DNA from: Spirochaetales bacterium
GTDB lineage: Bacteria > Spirochaetota > Spirochaetia > Sphaerochaetales > Sphaerochaetaceae
Assembly: GCA_022788185.1 (NCBI GenBank)
Contig: JALEVV010000033.1
Span: 1 to 64,000 of the forward strand
Reading direction: 5' to 3'
DNA length: 64,000 bases
The notes under the pieces are model-generated. The model did no database searches. It was not told the origin of the DNA and saw only the letters and a program-made list of their open reading frames with translations. The first letter of the stretch is position 1. Each line of letters opens with the position of its first letter. The position numbers and the translations under genes were made by a program. This document shows positions 8,439-16,014 of the stretch, piece after piece.

Positions 8439-8746
8439 ACATTTTTTTTATTTTTCCTGTCATTTTTAATAAGTGGGTCATATTCGTAAATGGCTGTTGA
8501 TGTTGAGCTACTTCAAAAATACTGATCAATATACGCACGTTTTTCATTAACAATGAAGTTGAAATGGGATTTGATGTACTTACATGCATTGCCCGGACTT
8601 CGTAGGTGTTAATGGCTTTTTTATCTTGGTATGGTTTGCAGTGATGGGTACTTAATGCAGGATAATTGCTGATTTATAATCAAGCTTTTTTCTTTGATGG
8701 AACGCAGATTCAAGTTAGTATTGAATTAGGTTATGGAGGTATCATT

Positions 8747-9697
8747 ATGGCAACAGCGGAACAGGTTAAGAGTCTTGTTAAGGCACATATTGAAAACGAT
8801 GATGAAAAATTCAGAACAGTCGTTCTTCAGATTGCTGCTCATGAAGCCAGAGCCGGACATGATAATTCCGCAAGGGAGCTGAAGAGTCAGATAGAAAAAA
8901 TTACAAAGAGATCCACTATCTACAGGTTCGATACCGGAAGTCAGCTCTGCCTTTTCACCACGCCGTCATTCAGAATTGAGGATTTAATAGTAACGGAAGA
9001 GGTTAGCATAAAGATTGAAAGAATCCTTATGGAATACCGAAACAGAAGGAAGCTTCAGTCTCATGGCCTTGCAAACAGAAGAAAGATATTACTTGAAGGG
9101 GTTTCAGGAACAGGGAAAACCCTGACAGCATCTGTTATTGCATCTGAATTGAATTTGCCCCTGTTTACAGTACAGATGGATAGACTGGTATCAAAATTCA
9201 TGGGCGAGACAAGTGCAAAACTGAGACAGATCTTTGATTCCATGTCTGTTAATGAAGGTGTTTACTTCTTTGATGAATTCGATGCCATTGGTTCCGACAG
9301 AAATCTTGATAACGAAGTGGGTGAAATGAGAAGGATACTGAACTCATTCCTTCAGTTCATTGAACAGGATTGTTCTGAATCCCTGATCATATCAGCTACT
9401 AATAACCAGAAGTTGCTTGACAAGGCTTTGTTCAGAAGGTTTGATGATGTGCTGCACTATGATTTACCTACCGATGATGAGATTTGCAGGCTTTTTGAGT
9501 ATAAGTTAGGTGCATATTCACCTTCTTTCATCTCAGACAGATCACTTATAAATGAGGCAATGGGACTGAGTCATGCTGAGATCGTACGTGTCTGTGATGA
9601 TGCCATAAAGAGTACGGTACTGACTGAGACCACAATAACAGAGCAGGAGATTAAGAATTTGATCAAAGAGCGACATTTGTTATATAAGGAAGCATAA
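8747..9697 (+). CDS. AAA+ ATPase, orphan defence-type
   Basis: 316-residue AAA+ ATPase. Walker A GVSGTGKT is at 118-125, Walker B VYFFDEFD near 172-179, sensor-1 ISATNN near 215-220, and an Arg-finger-like RRFDD follows. The ~90-residue N-terminus, beginning MATAEQVKSLVKAHIENDDE with AAHEARAGH, resembles the small ATPases that I recall being encoded next to subtilisin-like S8 proteases. No protease gene is present here; downstream comes an IS remnant. Start at 8747 follows GGAGG. A TATAAT at 8675-8680 with a weak -35 could be its promoter. Codon use is A+T-richer than the core genes, suggesting acquisition. Confidence 0.75.
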   Translation: MATAEQVKSLVKAHIENDDEKFRTVVLQIAAHEARAGHDNSARELKSQIEKITKRSTIYRFDTGSQLCLFTTPSFRIEDLIVTEEVSIKIERILMEYRNRRKLQSHGLANRRKILLEGVSGTGKTLTASVIASELNLPLFTVQMDRLVSKFMGETSAKLRQIFDSMSVNEGVYFFDEFDAIGSDRNLDNEVGEMRRILNSFLQFIEQDCSESLIISATNNQKLLDKALFRRFDDVLHYDLPTDDEICRLFEYKLGAYSPSFISDRSLINEAMGLSHAEIVRVCDDAIKSTVLTETTITEQEIKNLIKERHLLYKEA

Positions 9698-10030
9698 CAG
9701 ATGGCCGTCTACAAAAACATAATTCTTTCAAATACTGCTGAATCGCTTGATTATAAGTCTCCATCATAAGCATTTTCCATGCATCATCTCCCTGATGGGC
9801 GAAATGCATGATGGTTCCATGATTTTCTGTTTCCAGTTTCCGGCCTTACTGTCTTTCACGATCACTGGATGAACCTTGCCGCACTTGGGACAGACTTCAA
9901 ATATACCATTCCCTTTAACGATGCTGTTGTCTTCCATATAAGACTCAAACAGCTTCAGTATGGTTGATGTCTGAAGTTCTGTAAGTCCGTATTCCCCGAA
10001 TAAACTCTCAATTGCCGCTGTCTTGTCCAT
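9690..10030 (-). pseudogene. Degenerate IS transposase N-terminus (IS1595-like zinc ribbon)
   Basis: From an ATG at 10030 the minus strand encodes 88 residues with ELQTSTILKLFESY and a half zinc ribbon CPKCGKVHP, followed by VIVKDSKAG. This looks like the N-terminal region of IS1595/ISXO2-type transposases. The frame then shifts: the sense reading FAHQGDDAWKMLMMETYNQA continues in another frame from about 9805 and is lost near the AAA+ gene end. Most of the catalytic domain is absent. It is a truncated, frameshifted remnant. Family assignment is tentative. Confidence 0.5.
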
Positions 10031-10077
10031 ATGTCCTGTTCCTGTGCTTTCATTGTCACACAGTTATCAGGACATAT
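10029..10077. repeat. 10-bp inverted repeat at edge of IS remnant
   Basis: ATATGTCCTG at 10029-10038 and CAGGACATAT at 10068-10077 are perfect inverted copies, 29 bp apart, overlapping the start codon of the transposase remnant. They may be the outer end and promoter region of the former element or an operator for its expression. Confidence 0.45.
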
Positions 10078-10158
10078 AGTGTCGTAGTAAATCGAGAAAT
10101 CACCGATTTTCAAATAAGGGGGATTTGAATTGATAGAACTAACTTTTTATTTTGAATA

Positions 10159-10211
10159 TTTGCGGAAAAATCTGCAAAATCACTTGATAAATAGGTGTTA
10201 TGCACTATAAT
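10159..10211 (+). promoter_or_regulatory. Promoter of the ATPase-HEPN pair
   Basis: TTGATA at 10184-10189 and a perfect TATAAT at 10206-10211 are separated by 16 bp, 31 bp ahead of the ATPase start. Just upstream is an 8-bp inverted repeat, TTTGCGGA (10159-10166) and TCTGCAAA (10171-10178), with one mismatch, a possible operator or activator site. Confidence 0.65.
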
Positions 10212-10242
10212 GAGAGTGAAAACAGTGAAGGGAGGAATTCAG

Positions 10243-11490
10243 ATGTTACTTGAATTCTCGTGCTCAAACCATCGCTCCATTCGTGAAGAAGTGATTTTTT
10301 CGATGGTTGCTGGAAAAGACTCGGCCCATGAAGAAAAAACAAAAGAATTCGCAGGAGTGAATATTTTGAAGGCCGCCGTTGTGTACGGTGCCAATGGATC
10401 AGGAAAGAGCAATTTTATCGATGCGATTGCGTTTGTAAAAAATCATATAGTCAACAGTATCAGAAACCAGCCAGGACAGGGAATGCGGCAGACACCGCAT
10501 AAGCTGGATGGATTTGAAAAAGAAAGCACTTACAGAATCCAGTTTGTAACAAAGGGAGTCCGCTATGTGTTTGGTTTTTCCCTGAAGAATATGCTTGTTT
10601 CGGAGGAATACTTATATTATTTTCCCAACGGCAGACAGACGAAGATATTTGAGCGCAGCGGAGAGACTTTCACTTCCGGAAACAGATTCAGGGGAAAATT
10701 CAACACCTGTAAGGATGTGTTGAAACCAAACCGTCTGCTGCTTTCCTGTGCGGCAAACTTCAGCACTGTTGAGGAAGTTGAAGATGCATTCCACTTCTTT
10801 ACCGATGAACTGGTAATCTATGTTCCAGGTAATCAGGATAACTGGATGAAATACTCTTTGTATCAGATGAATACTAACGGAAAGGTGAAGAACGCTGTAT
10901 TGACTTTCCTGGATGAATTGGGAACGGGCATTCGGGATATCAGAGTCACAATTGATCAGAAGCAATTGGAAACCTCTCAGCTCCCGCCTTTCCTTTCGGA
11001 TGAGTTTAAAAGCATGTTGCTGCAGGAGAAAGTGGATGCCATTTCTGCGAAGGTTGTATATGATGGGTTTGAAACAGATCTCCTTGTGGAGGAATCAACA
11101 GGCGTCAGAAAACTGGTCGGTATGCTTTGCCCGCTGATTGACATTATGATAAACGGAAAGGTCCTGATCTGTGATGAGCTGGAATCCAGTCTGCATGAAT
11201 CCCTTGTATTCGAACTTGTGAAGCTGTTTGTGAACGAGCAGACGGAAAAGTTTGCACAGCTGATATTCACGACCCATGAAACCGGCCTGTTGAACCTGGA
11301 TTTGTTCCGAAGGGATCAGATTTGGTTTGCAGAAATGAAGGGGACGGACCGGTCTACGGATCTGTTCTCGCTGGCTGAAATCAGAAACGTCAGAAAAGAA
11401 GATAATTATGGCAGGGGATACATCACCGGTAAATACGGTGCGATCCCCATGCTGAATCTCGACTTTGCAAATGTAGTGTCCAATATGTGA
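10243..11490 (+). CDS. COG1106/AAA15-type ATPase, RloA/AriA-like
   Basis: 415-residue SMC/ABC-like ATPase. Walker A GANGSGKS is at 49-56, a signature-like EESTGVRK at 283-290, Walker B VLICDELE near 307-314, and a switch-region FTTHET follows. The start MLLEFSCSNHRSI is typical of COG1106 proteins, the ATPase component of RloAB and related anti-phage pairs. GGAGG lies 8 bases upstream of the ATG at 10243. Its stop overlaps a GTG start of the HEPN-like gene, so the two are coupled. Such ATPases are thought to sense infection and release or activate a nuclease partner; applying that here is inference. Confidence 0.85.
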   Translation: MLLEFSCSNHRSIREEVIFSMVAGKDSAHEEKTKEFAGVNILKAAVVYGANGSGKSNFIDAIAFVKNHIVNSIRNQPGQGMRQTPHKLDGFEKESTYRIQFVTKGVRYVFGFSLKNMLVSEEYLYYFPNGRQTKIFERSGETFTSGNRFRGKFNTCKDVLKPNRLLLSCAANFSTVEEVEDAFHFFTDELVIYVPGNQDNWMKYSLYQMNTNGKVKNAVLTFLDELGTGIRDIRVTIDQKQLETSQLPPFLSDEFKSMLLQEKVDAISAKVVYDGFETDLLVEESTGVRKLVGMLCPLIDIMINGKVLICDELESSLHESLVFELVKLFVNEQTEKFAQLIFTTHETGLLNLDLFRRDQIWFAEMKGTDRSTDLFSLAEIRNVRKEDNYGRGYITGKYGAIPMLNLDFANVVSNM

Positions 11491-11504
11491 GAGGGATGAT
11501 AGGA

Positions 11505-12242
11505 ATGGCAACAAGAAACTTAGATCTTATCCCCAGAGTGGAGGATGTAAGGGAAGCGCGGCCAGTTGCTTTGCCTGTACAATTCTCTCTTGAAGAAATC
11601 AAGCAGCATTTCGATGATAGCCTTAACGGAATCAAAGGGCAGTATTTGGTTGCTGATTTGCTGATACAAAACGGGAATGAAGTAGGGGGGAAAACGATTT
11701 GGCGGTCACAAGTTGTTCTGGCAGAAGGATTGCTGGATTTCTACATTCACGAGATGAGTAAATTCTGCCTATTCCGGATGTTCTCGGGGCAATGGGAAAA
11801 GACCGAGAAGTACGGTAGTTTTCAGGTTCCAATGTCCAAGGTTGAGGCAGCAATTGCTGCTTCTGAATCACAGGACTGGTTTTTTAGCTATCTCAACGAC
11901 CGTTTTAGCAGAGATGTGTTCCTTGGAGTTGAAAGTATGAGAGACCAGCTTAATCTAATAGGTATTGGATTTGTTCCTGTGATGGTTAAGGCCTTTCCAA
12001 TGCAGAAAGAAGAGGAGTCTAAGAAGTATGGAACACAAGTTGTGAAGGATTTGTTCCAGCGCAGAAATGATATTGCACATCAAAATGACCGCAGTCACGC
12101 ATCTGCTGAACAGACGGACATAACTAAGGTATTCGTTGAGGATTATATTGAAAAGATTGAAAAAATCGTAAGTGCAATACAGGGAATCGCTGTTCAGAAG
12201 GATAGCTCAGTACGGGATGATGAACAACAGACGTCAGGATGA
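11505..12242 (+). CDS. HEPN-domain putative RNase, RiboL-PSP-like
   Basis: 245-residue mainly helical protein. It carries RNDIAH at 187-192, which fits the HEPN catalytic motif R(N/D/H)x3-4H; the preceding R and following Q/N/D-rich segment are as in RiboL-PSP-HEPN proteins. HEPN proteins are metal-independent endoribonucleases, often toxins or abortive-infection effectors. It follows the ATPase directly; alternative starts are the GTG at 11487 (overlapping) and ATG at 11496, and I chose 11505 because GATAGGA precedes it. Its 3' end abuts a fragment of an RloB-like gene. Predicted role: effector of the ATPase. Confidence 0.7.
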   Translation: MATRNLDLIPRVEDVREARPVALPVQFSLEEIKQHFDDSLNGIKGQYLVADLLIQNGNEVGGKTIWRSQVVLAEGLLDFYIHEMSKFCLFRMFSGQWEKTEKYGSFQVPMSKVEAAIAASESQDWFFSYLNDRFSRDVFLGVESMRDQLNLIGIGFVPVMVKAFPMQKEEESKKYGTQVVKDLFQRRNDIAHQNDRSHASAEQTDITKVFVEDYIEKIEKIVSAIQGIAVQKDSSVRDDEQQTSG

Positions 12243-12345
12243 CTACATTTTTGCTGTTACCAATCCTAGTTTTGAACTATTCTTTTTGATCCATTATGAA
12301 AACTCCTTTCGGGAAATAATTGAGCCATATGCAGATATCATATTG
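12208..12345 (+). pseudogene. RloB-like gene fragment
   Basis: In the frame overlapping and following the HEPN stop, about 45 residues read as coding, with NPSFELFFLIHY matching the (S/T)NPxFELWLLLH motif of RloB proteins, the usual partners of COG1106 ATPases. The N-terminal TOPRIM-like part is missing, and after position ~12345 the frame runs into the Rpn-repeat unit and stops. It is a scar of a gene once adjacent to the ATPase. Confidence 0.55.
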
Positions 12346-12433
12346 AGTGTTAATGATACCTTTATTTGTCTGACATCTGCTAATAATAATGTCGTTATAA
12401 AATGATAATGGCTAACCAGTTTTGTCTTGAGGG

Positions 12434-12970
12434 TTGGAGTCGATCAATTTAACATGTAAGGCAAGATACCATTCCAGTGCAATGGATGCAGAGAACTCGT
12501 ACAAAGGTATGGATTTTGACGAGCTACCTGATATTTATGTAATATTCATTACGGAACATGATTATTATGGCAGAGGTAAGGCAATCTACAGGGTACGCAG
12601 AACTGTTGAAGATGATAACAGCCTGTATGGCGATGGTTCCAATATCCTGTATGTGAATGGCCAGTATAGGGATGACACCGACATCGGAAAGCTGATGCAC
12701 GACTTCTGTTGCTCAGATCCTGACGATATGCTGATTCCCATGCTTGCTGAAAGAACACGATATTTGAAGACCGACGAGAAGGAGGTAAAGCATATGTGTG
12801 AACAGATGGAAAGAATTGAAAACAGAGGTGAGGCTAAAGGCGTATTGAAAACTTTAATTCAGCTTGTCCAAGATGGAGATCTGAGCCTAAATAGAGCTGC
12901 CGAAAAAGCCGGAATGACAACAGAAGAGTTCCTTAAGAAAAAAGAGGAATACGAAAAAAACAACCACTAA
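12434..12970 (+). pseudogene. Rpn-family (PD-(D/E)XK) recombination-promoting nuclease, N-truncated, copy 1
   Basis: Encodes the second part of an Rpn/PDDEXK_2 protein: ARYHSS, then LPDIYVIFITEHDYYGRG, RRTVEDD and LYVNGQYRDDTDIGKLMHDF, all typical of the family. The N-terminal nuclease half with the D...E-x-(Q/K) catalytic residues is missing; an in-frame TGA (12428-12430) lies just before the first possible start, a TTG. After residue ~135 the C-terminus (VLKTLIQLVQDGDLSLN then a helix-turn-helix-like KAGMTTEEFLKKKEEY) differs completely from copy 2. An internal ATG at 12794 has an excellent ribosome site. As a nuclease this copy is dead. Confidence 0.75.
12794..12970 (+). CDS. Possible intragenic Rpn small protein (RpnS-like), copy 1
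   Basis: 58-residue in-frame product from the ATG at 12794, beginning MCEQMERIEN. AAGGAGG ends 8 bases before it. In Escherichia coli, rpn genes carry an internal start that makes a small C-terminal protein antagonising the full protein; the same arrangement is seen here. The codons around the site also encode an ordinary E-K-E-V-K-H sequence, so the match could be coincidental. Confidence 0.45.
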   Translation: MCEQMERIENRGEAKGVLKTLIQLVQDGDLSLNRAAEKAGMTTEEFLKKKEEYEKNNH

Positions 12971-12977
12971 CAAACAA

Positions 12978-13010
12978 GCCCACTAGCTTAACAGGAGCCG
13001 GTGGGTTATA
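12978..13010 (+). terminator. Terminator of Rpn copy 1
   Basis: CCCAC-TAGCT ... AGC-CG-GTGGG hairpin right after the copy 1 stop, followed by a short T/A-rich run. The T-tract is weaker than in copy 2. Confidence 0.55.
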
Positions 13011-13135
13011 TTATTACACACAGGAGCAATTTACTTTTGATATTGTCAACAGTGTTAATGATACCTTTATTTGTCTGACAGCCGCTAATAATGTAGTTAT
13101 AAAATGATAATAGCTACTCAGTTTTGTCTTGAGGG

Positions 13136-13678
13136 GTGGAGTCGATCAATTTAACATGTAAGGCAAGATACCATTCCAGTGCAATGGATGTAGAGAACTC
13201 GTACAAAGGTATGAAATTTGACGAACTGCCGGATATTTACGTAATATTCATTACGGAACATGATTATTATGGTAGAGGTAAGGCAATCTACAGGGTACGC
13301 AGAACTGTTGAAGATGATAACAGTCTGTATGGTGATGGTTCCAATATCCTGTATGTGAATGGCCAGTATAGGGATGACAATGATATCGGAAAGCTGATGC
13401 ACGACTTCTGTTGCTCAAATCCTGACGATATGTTGATTCCTATGCTTGCTGAAAGAACACGATATTTGAAGAACAACGAGAAGGAGGTAAAGCATATGTG
13501 TGAACAGATGGAAAGAATTGAAAACAAAGGCGTGGCTAAAGGAATCGGAATTGGCGAGACTAATAAAGCAAAAGACATGGCAATTAATCTGAATGATATG
13601 GGTGTAGATATTGAGGTAATTGCAAAATCAGCCAATGTAAGTGTTGACCAAGTTAAGGAATGGCTCGCCAAAAAATAA
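13136..13678 (+). pseudogene. Rpn-family nuclease, N-truncated, copy 2
   Basis: Nearly identical to copy 1 for the first ~135 residues (same truncation point, same preceding stop) but with its own C-terminus: GIGETNKAKDMAINLNDMG followed by IEVIAKSANVSVDQVKEWLAKK, a short helix-turn-helix-like tail common in Rpn-family C-termini. Lacks the catalytic N-terminal half. The shared truncation means the unit was truncated first and duplicated afterwards. CTGACA and TATAAA, 17 bp apart at 13075-13103, could be its promoter. Confidence 0.75.
13496..13678 (+). CDS. Possible intragenic Rpn small protein (RpnS-like), copy 2
   Basis: 60-residue in-frame product from the ATG at 13496, again 8 bases after AAGGAGG. 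Shares the first ~10 residues with the copy 1 product, then diverges. If expressed, each copy would yield a small protein of different specificity, as reported for polymorphic Rpn C-termini. Confidence 0.45.
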   Translation: MCEQMERIENKGVAKGIGIGETNKAKDMAINLNDMGVDIEVIAKSANVSVDQVKEWLAKK

Positions 13679-13722
13679 CGCCTTACGTTTTATTATCTCT
13701 TATAAAGTAAACAATAAAACAT

Positions 13723-13758
13723 GCCCACTAGCTTACAAGAGCCGGTGGGCTTTATTAT
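13723..13758 (+). terminator. Terminator of Rpn copy 2
   Basis: GCCCAC ... GTGGGC hairpin with an inner GCT/AGC pairing, followed by TTTATTATT. Same structure as in copy 1, with a better outer stem. Confidence 0.7.
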
Positions 13759-13796
13759 TACACACAGGTGCAATTTACTTTTGATGTTGCCAACAG

Positions 13797-14355
13797 TTTT
13801 GTGTAAATAGTTTTCTAATCATAGGATTGAGGATAACGATTATGTTTCTCTCAATGGTGGGGCAAGTTTCCTGTTATGAACCATTAATTCACTCATTATT
13901 CATAATACAATCTGGATGAACTGATAATTCCTTCAGATCCGGAAATGTGAATATTAATCTGTATTCGGAATGTAATAAATAAAAGAGCTTTCCTCGGGAT
14001 TGGTTGTTCGTCTGATCTGATTTACTTGCTGGAGGGGTAAATGAGGAAAGCTCCTGAGCCTAATATAATATCAAAGGTGTGAGTCGGAAAGGAAAAATGC
14101 ATATTTTTATTAATCCAACTGGTTGGATAAATTTATAAAAATATTTGTGTTAGTTATTTTTGTTATTCTGAATAAATTTTTGTTATAAAATGAGTAATAT
14201 ATTAGAAAAAATAGGAGTTTATCCCTAACATCTCTCTCTAAACTGTGATATCTTGTTAACTGTGACAGGTGCGTAAGCAGTATCCGTCAATCCGGATATG
14301 ATCATATACATCGGCGGTGGACCCGGCTATGAAACTACAATAAACAGGGAGAAAT
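13797..14355. other. A+T-rich non-coding gap with inverted repeats
   Basis: No convincing gene. It holds an 11-bp perfect inverted repeat with a 47-bp loop (GAGCTTTCCTC 13985-13995, GAGGAAAGCTC 14043-14053), and a compact operator-like repeat ATCCAAC-TG-GTTGGAT at 14113-14128 in very A+T-rich DNA. This gap separates the defence-type island from the metabolic genes and may mark an integration edge. Confidence 0.5.
14113..14128. promoter_or_regulatory. Operator-like palindrome
   Basis: Perfect 7-bp arms ATCCAAC and GTTGGAT with a 2-bp centre, 230 bp upstream of the gene at 14359. The size and compactness suit a dimeric repressor. Its owner is unknown. Confidence 0.4.
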
Positions 14356-14358
14356 GTG

Positions 14359-14967
14359 ATGTATTGGACTATCCAGCAAAGCAGTGTGCTCGATGAGATC
14401 GGGCGCACGGGAGTTTACTATCCTGATTTCAGGACTTCCGAGATCAGGTACCCCGGACTGTATACCTTTGCACTGAGGTATTTCCGTATGGTAAATGGTG
14501 ATTACTATGGCCTGAAGGGTGTGGTCTTTACCTTTGATGACACACTTGATGAGCCGCTTCGCACCCTTAAGGATGTGGAGGACTTTCTTAAGGTGGACGA
14601 AAGAAGGGAGGCCATCAGGAAGGGGCACCTTCCTGCCATCTACGATCCCGGGCGCTACTGCCTGATCTGCCTGGACAACTATCCATCCTGTCTCAGGACC
14701 CTTCCCATGGACATGATGTTCTTCTGCCTTCTCAAGGATTACATGGGTGCAGACGGTGTCATCACCGATTCAAGACCTGACAGCAGGTGGATGATGAACT
14801 GGCTGGAAATGGCCCTGATGTCCTGGGTGGAGGAAGAACTCCCCGGCTGGAGCGCCAGATCCGATATAGGCATAAACAACATAATGCAGCGCTGCGTGCC
14901 GTTCATAAGAAAGGACAATATAGTGTCAGTGCACTCCATGAACGAAATAATAAGGGCAATCAGTTAG
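14359..14967 (+). CDS. Unknown protein, weakly DUF3841-like
   Basis: 202-residue soluble protein. The opening YWTIQ and a later GVVFTFD recall DUF3841 proteins, but the rest is not a clear match, so I give no function. It contains a Cys/Trp-rich middle (CLICLDNYPSC) and no signal peptide or membrane segment. GGGAG lies 9 bases upstream of the ATG at 14359; a GTG one codon earlier is also possible. Base composition is that of the core genome, and it heads the run leading to the HAD and kinase genes. Confidence 0.6.
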   Translation: MYWTIQQSSVLDEIGRTGVYYPDFRTSEIRYPGLYTFALRYFRMVNGDYYGLKGVVFTFDDTLDEPLRTLKDVEDFLKVDERREAIRKGHLPAIYDPGRYCLICLDNYPSCLRTLPMDMMFFCLLKDYMGADGVITDSRPDSRWMMNWLEMALMSWVEEELPGWSARSDIGINNIMQRCVPFIRKDNIVSVHSMNEIIRAIS

Positions 14968-15009
14968 ATTTTACACTTCCCTTAATGGCGTGCAAGTTAT
15001 CATCTCTCC

Positions 15010-15198
15010 ATGAAAGACATGGAAGCACTCATCAGAACCGGTGTCGGAGACAGTGAGGTCTTTGACGGGGAAGCTTCCCGCGAGCTCTGCCGTGGCATGC
15101 CGCTTCACGCCATCGCATCGTTCATCCCCGTTCCCGATGATTATTATGAGCAAATTGAAAAAAGTCTGGAAGGAATCGGATGTTCAGGTGATAATTGA
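15010..15198 (+). CDS. Small unknown protein (62 aa)
   Basis: Reading frame with core-like codon use, acidic, ending 3 bp before the HAD phosphatase start, which suggests translational coupling. No recognisable domain. There is no good ribosome site before its ATG, so expression is uncertain. Confidence 0.35.
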   Translation: MKDMEALIRTGVGDSEVFDGEASRELCRGMPLHAIASFIPVPDDYYEQIEKSLEGIGCSGDN

Positions 15199-15201
15199 AC
15201 C

Positions 15202-16014
15202 ATGAAAGATATCAGACTTATCTGCTGTGATCTGGACGGAACGCTGTTAAGGGGTGACAAGAGTCTCAGTTCTGAGAATGTCAGATGGATCAGGAGGGTC
15301 CGTGAGGAGAAGGGTATTCCCTTTGCCTTCATTACCGGAAGGACCAACCTTTCGGTCAGGAGGTACTTCCGGACCATCGGGTTCAACGGTCCTTCCTCAT
15401 GTCTTAACGGCTGTATGATCTGGGATGAGCTTCTCACTCCGCTTACCTCCCACCTGCTGCCCTCTGAGGTGCTTTCATCCATCGTGCGCGCCCAGAGACG
15501 CACGAAGGTGGAGCTGATGATGGTGAACGGCAACACCTGGTTCACTGAAAGCAGCAAGGGATATCTTTATGATGCCAAACTGCCCATCTATGTCAGAAAC
15601 AGCGTCCTATGCCGCTTTACTGAAGTGGAAGCGGTCAATAAGGTCATCTTCATGAGCCCGGATGCTTCCGAGATTGAAAGGCTGTCTGAGGTCCTGCGTG
15701 AGGAAATTAAGGACGAACAGGCGGTGACACTCTATCCGGGAAAGGACTTTCTTGAGATAATGCCCGGTGGAATAAACAAGGGAACCGGCCTTGTGGAGCT
15801 GGCCTCAATGCTGGGTATCGACCAGGAATCGATCATGGTCATAGGTGATGACCTGAATGACACTGAGATGTTCAGAAGGGCAGGCTTCTCGGTGGCCATG
15901 GGCAATGCCAGGCCTGAAGTGAAGGCCCTGGCCGATTGGGTGACATTGGACAATGAAAGTGACGGTGTTGCCCATGCAATTGAAAAACTATTCTTCAGCG
16001 GGGATAATGAATGA
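15202..16014 (+). CDS. HAD-superfamily Cof-type sugar-phosphate phosphatase
   Basis: 270-residue cytosolic phosphatase of the Cof/YidA-YbiV class (HAD IIB, with a cap domain between motifs II and III). Motif I is CCDLDGTLL (nucleophile Asp and acid/base Asp), motif II FITGR, and motif IV GDDLNDTEMF. Substrates of such enzymes are usually sugar phosphates. Its end overlaps the start of the sugar-kinase-like gene (16011) by 4 bp, so the pair may act on one amino-sugar or sugar. Confidence 0.88.
   Translation: MKDIRLICCDLDGTLLRGDKSLSSENVRWIRRVREEKGIPFAFITGRTNLSVRRYFRTIGFNGPSSCLNGCMIWDELLTPLTSHLLPSEVLSSIVRAQRRTKVELMMVNGNTWFTESSKGYLYDAKLPIYVRNSVLCRFTEVEAVNKVIFMSPDASEIERLSEVLREEIKDEQAVTLYPGKDFLEIMPGGINKGTGLVELASMLGIDQESIMVIGDDLNDTEMFRRAGFSVAMGNARPEVKALADWVTLDNESDGVAHAIEKLFFSGDNE

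Larger units (their letters stand above)
12346..13796 (+). repeat. Tandem duplication of an Rpn-gene unit (~700 bp and ~745 bp)
   Basis: Two consecutive units share a common start (GTGTTAATGATACC at about 12348 and 13052), the truncated Rpn reading frame, a terminator hairpin and a common end (TTACTTTTGATNTTGNCAACAG). The first ~490 bp are nearly identical; the segments just before each terminator are unrelated. The duplication is therefore recent, or kept alike in its 5' part, while the C-terminal coding part has been exchanged. Confidence 0.85.

Noticed and set aside
10029-10077. Terminator for the AAA+ gene
   Set aside because: The 29-base loop is long and no T-tract follows; a promoter or element-end repeat is likelier.
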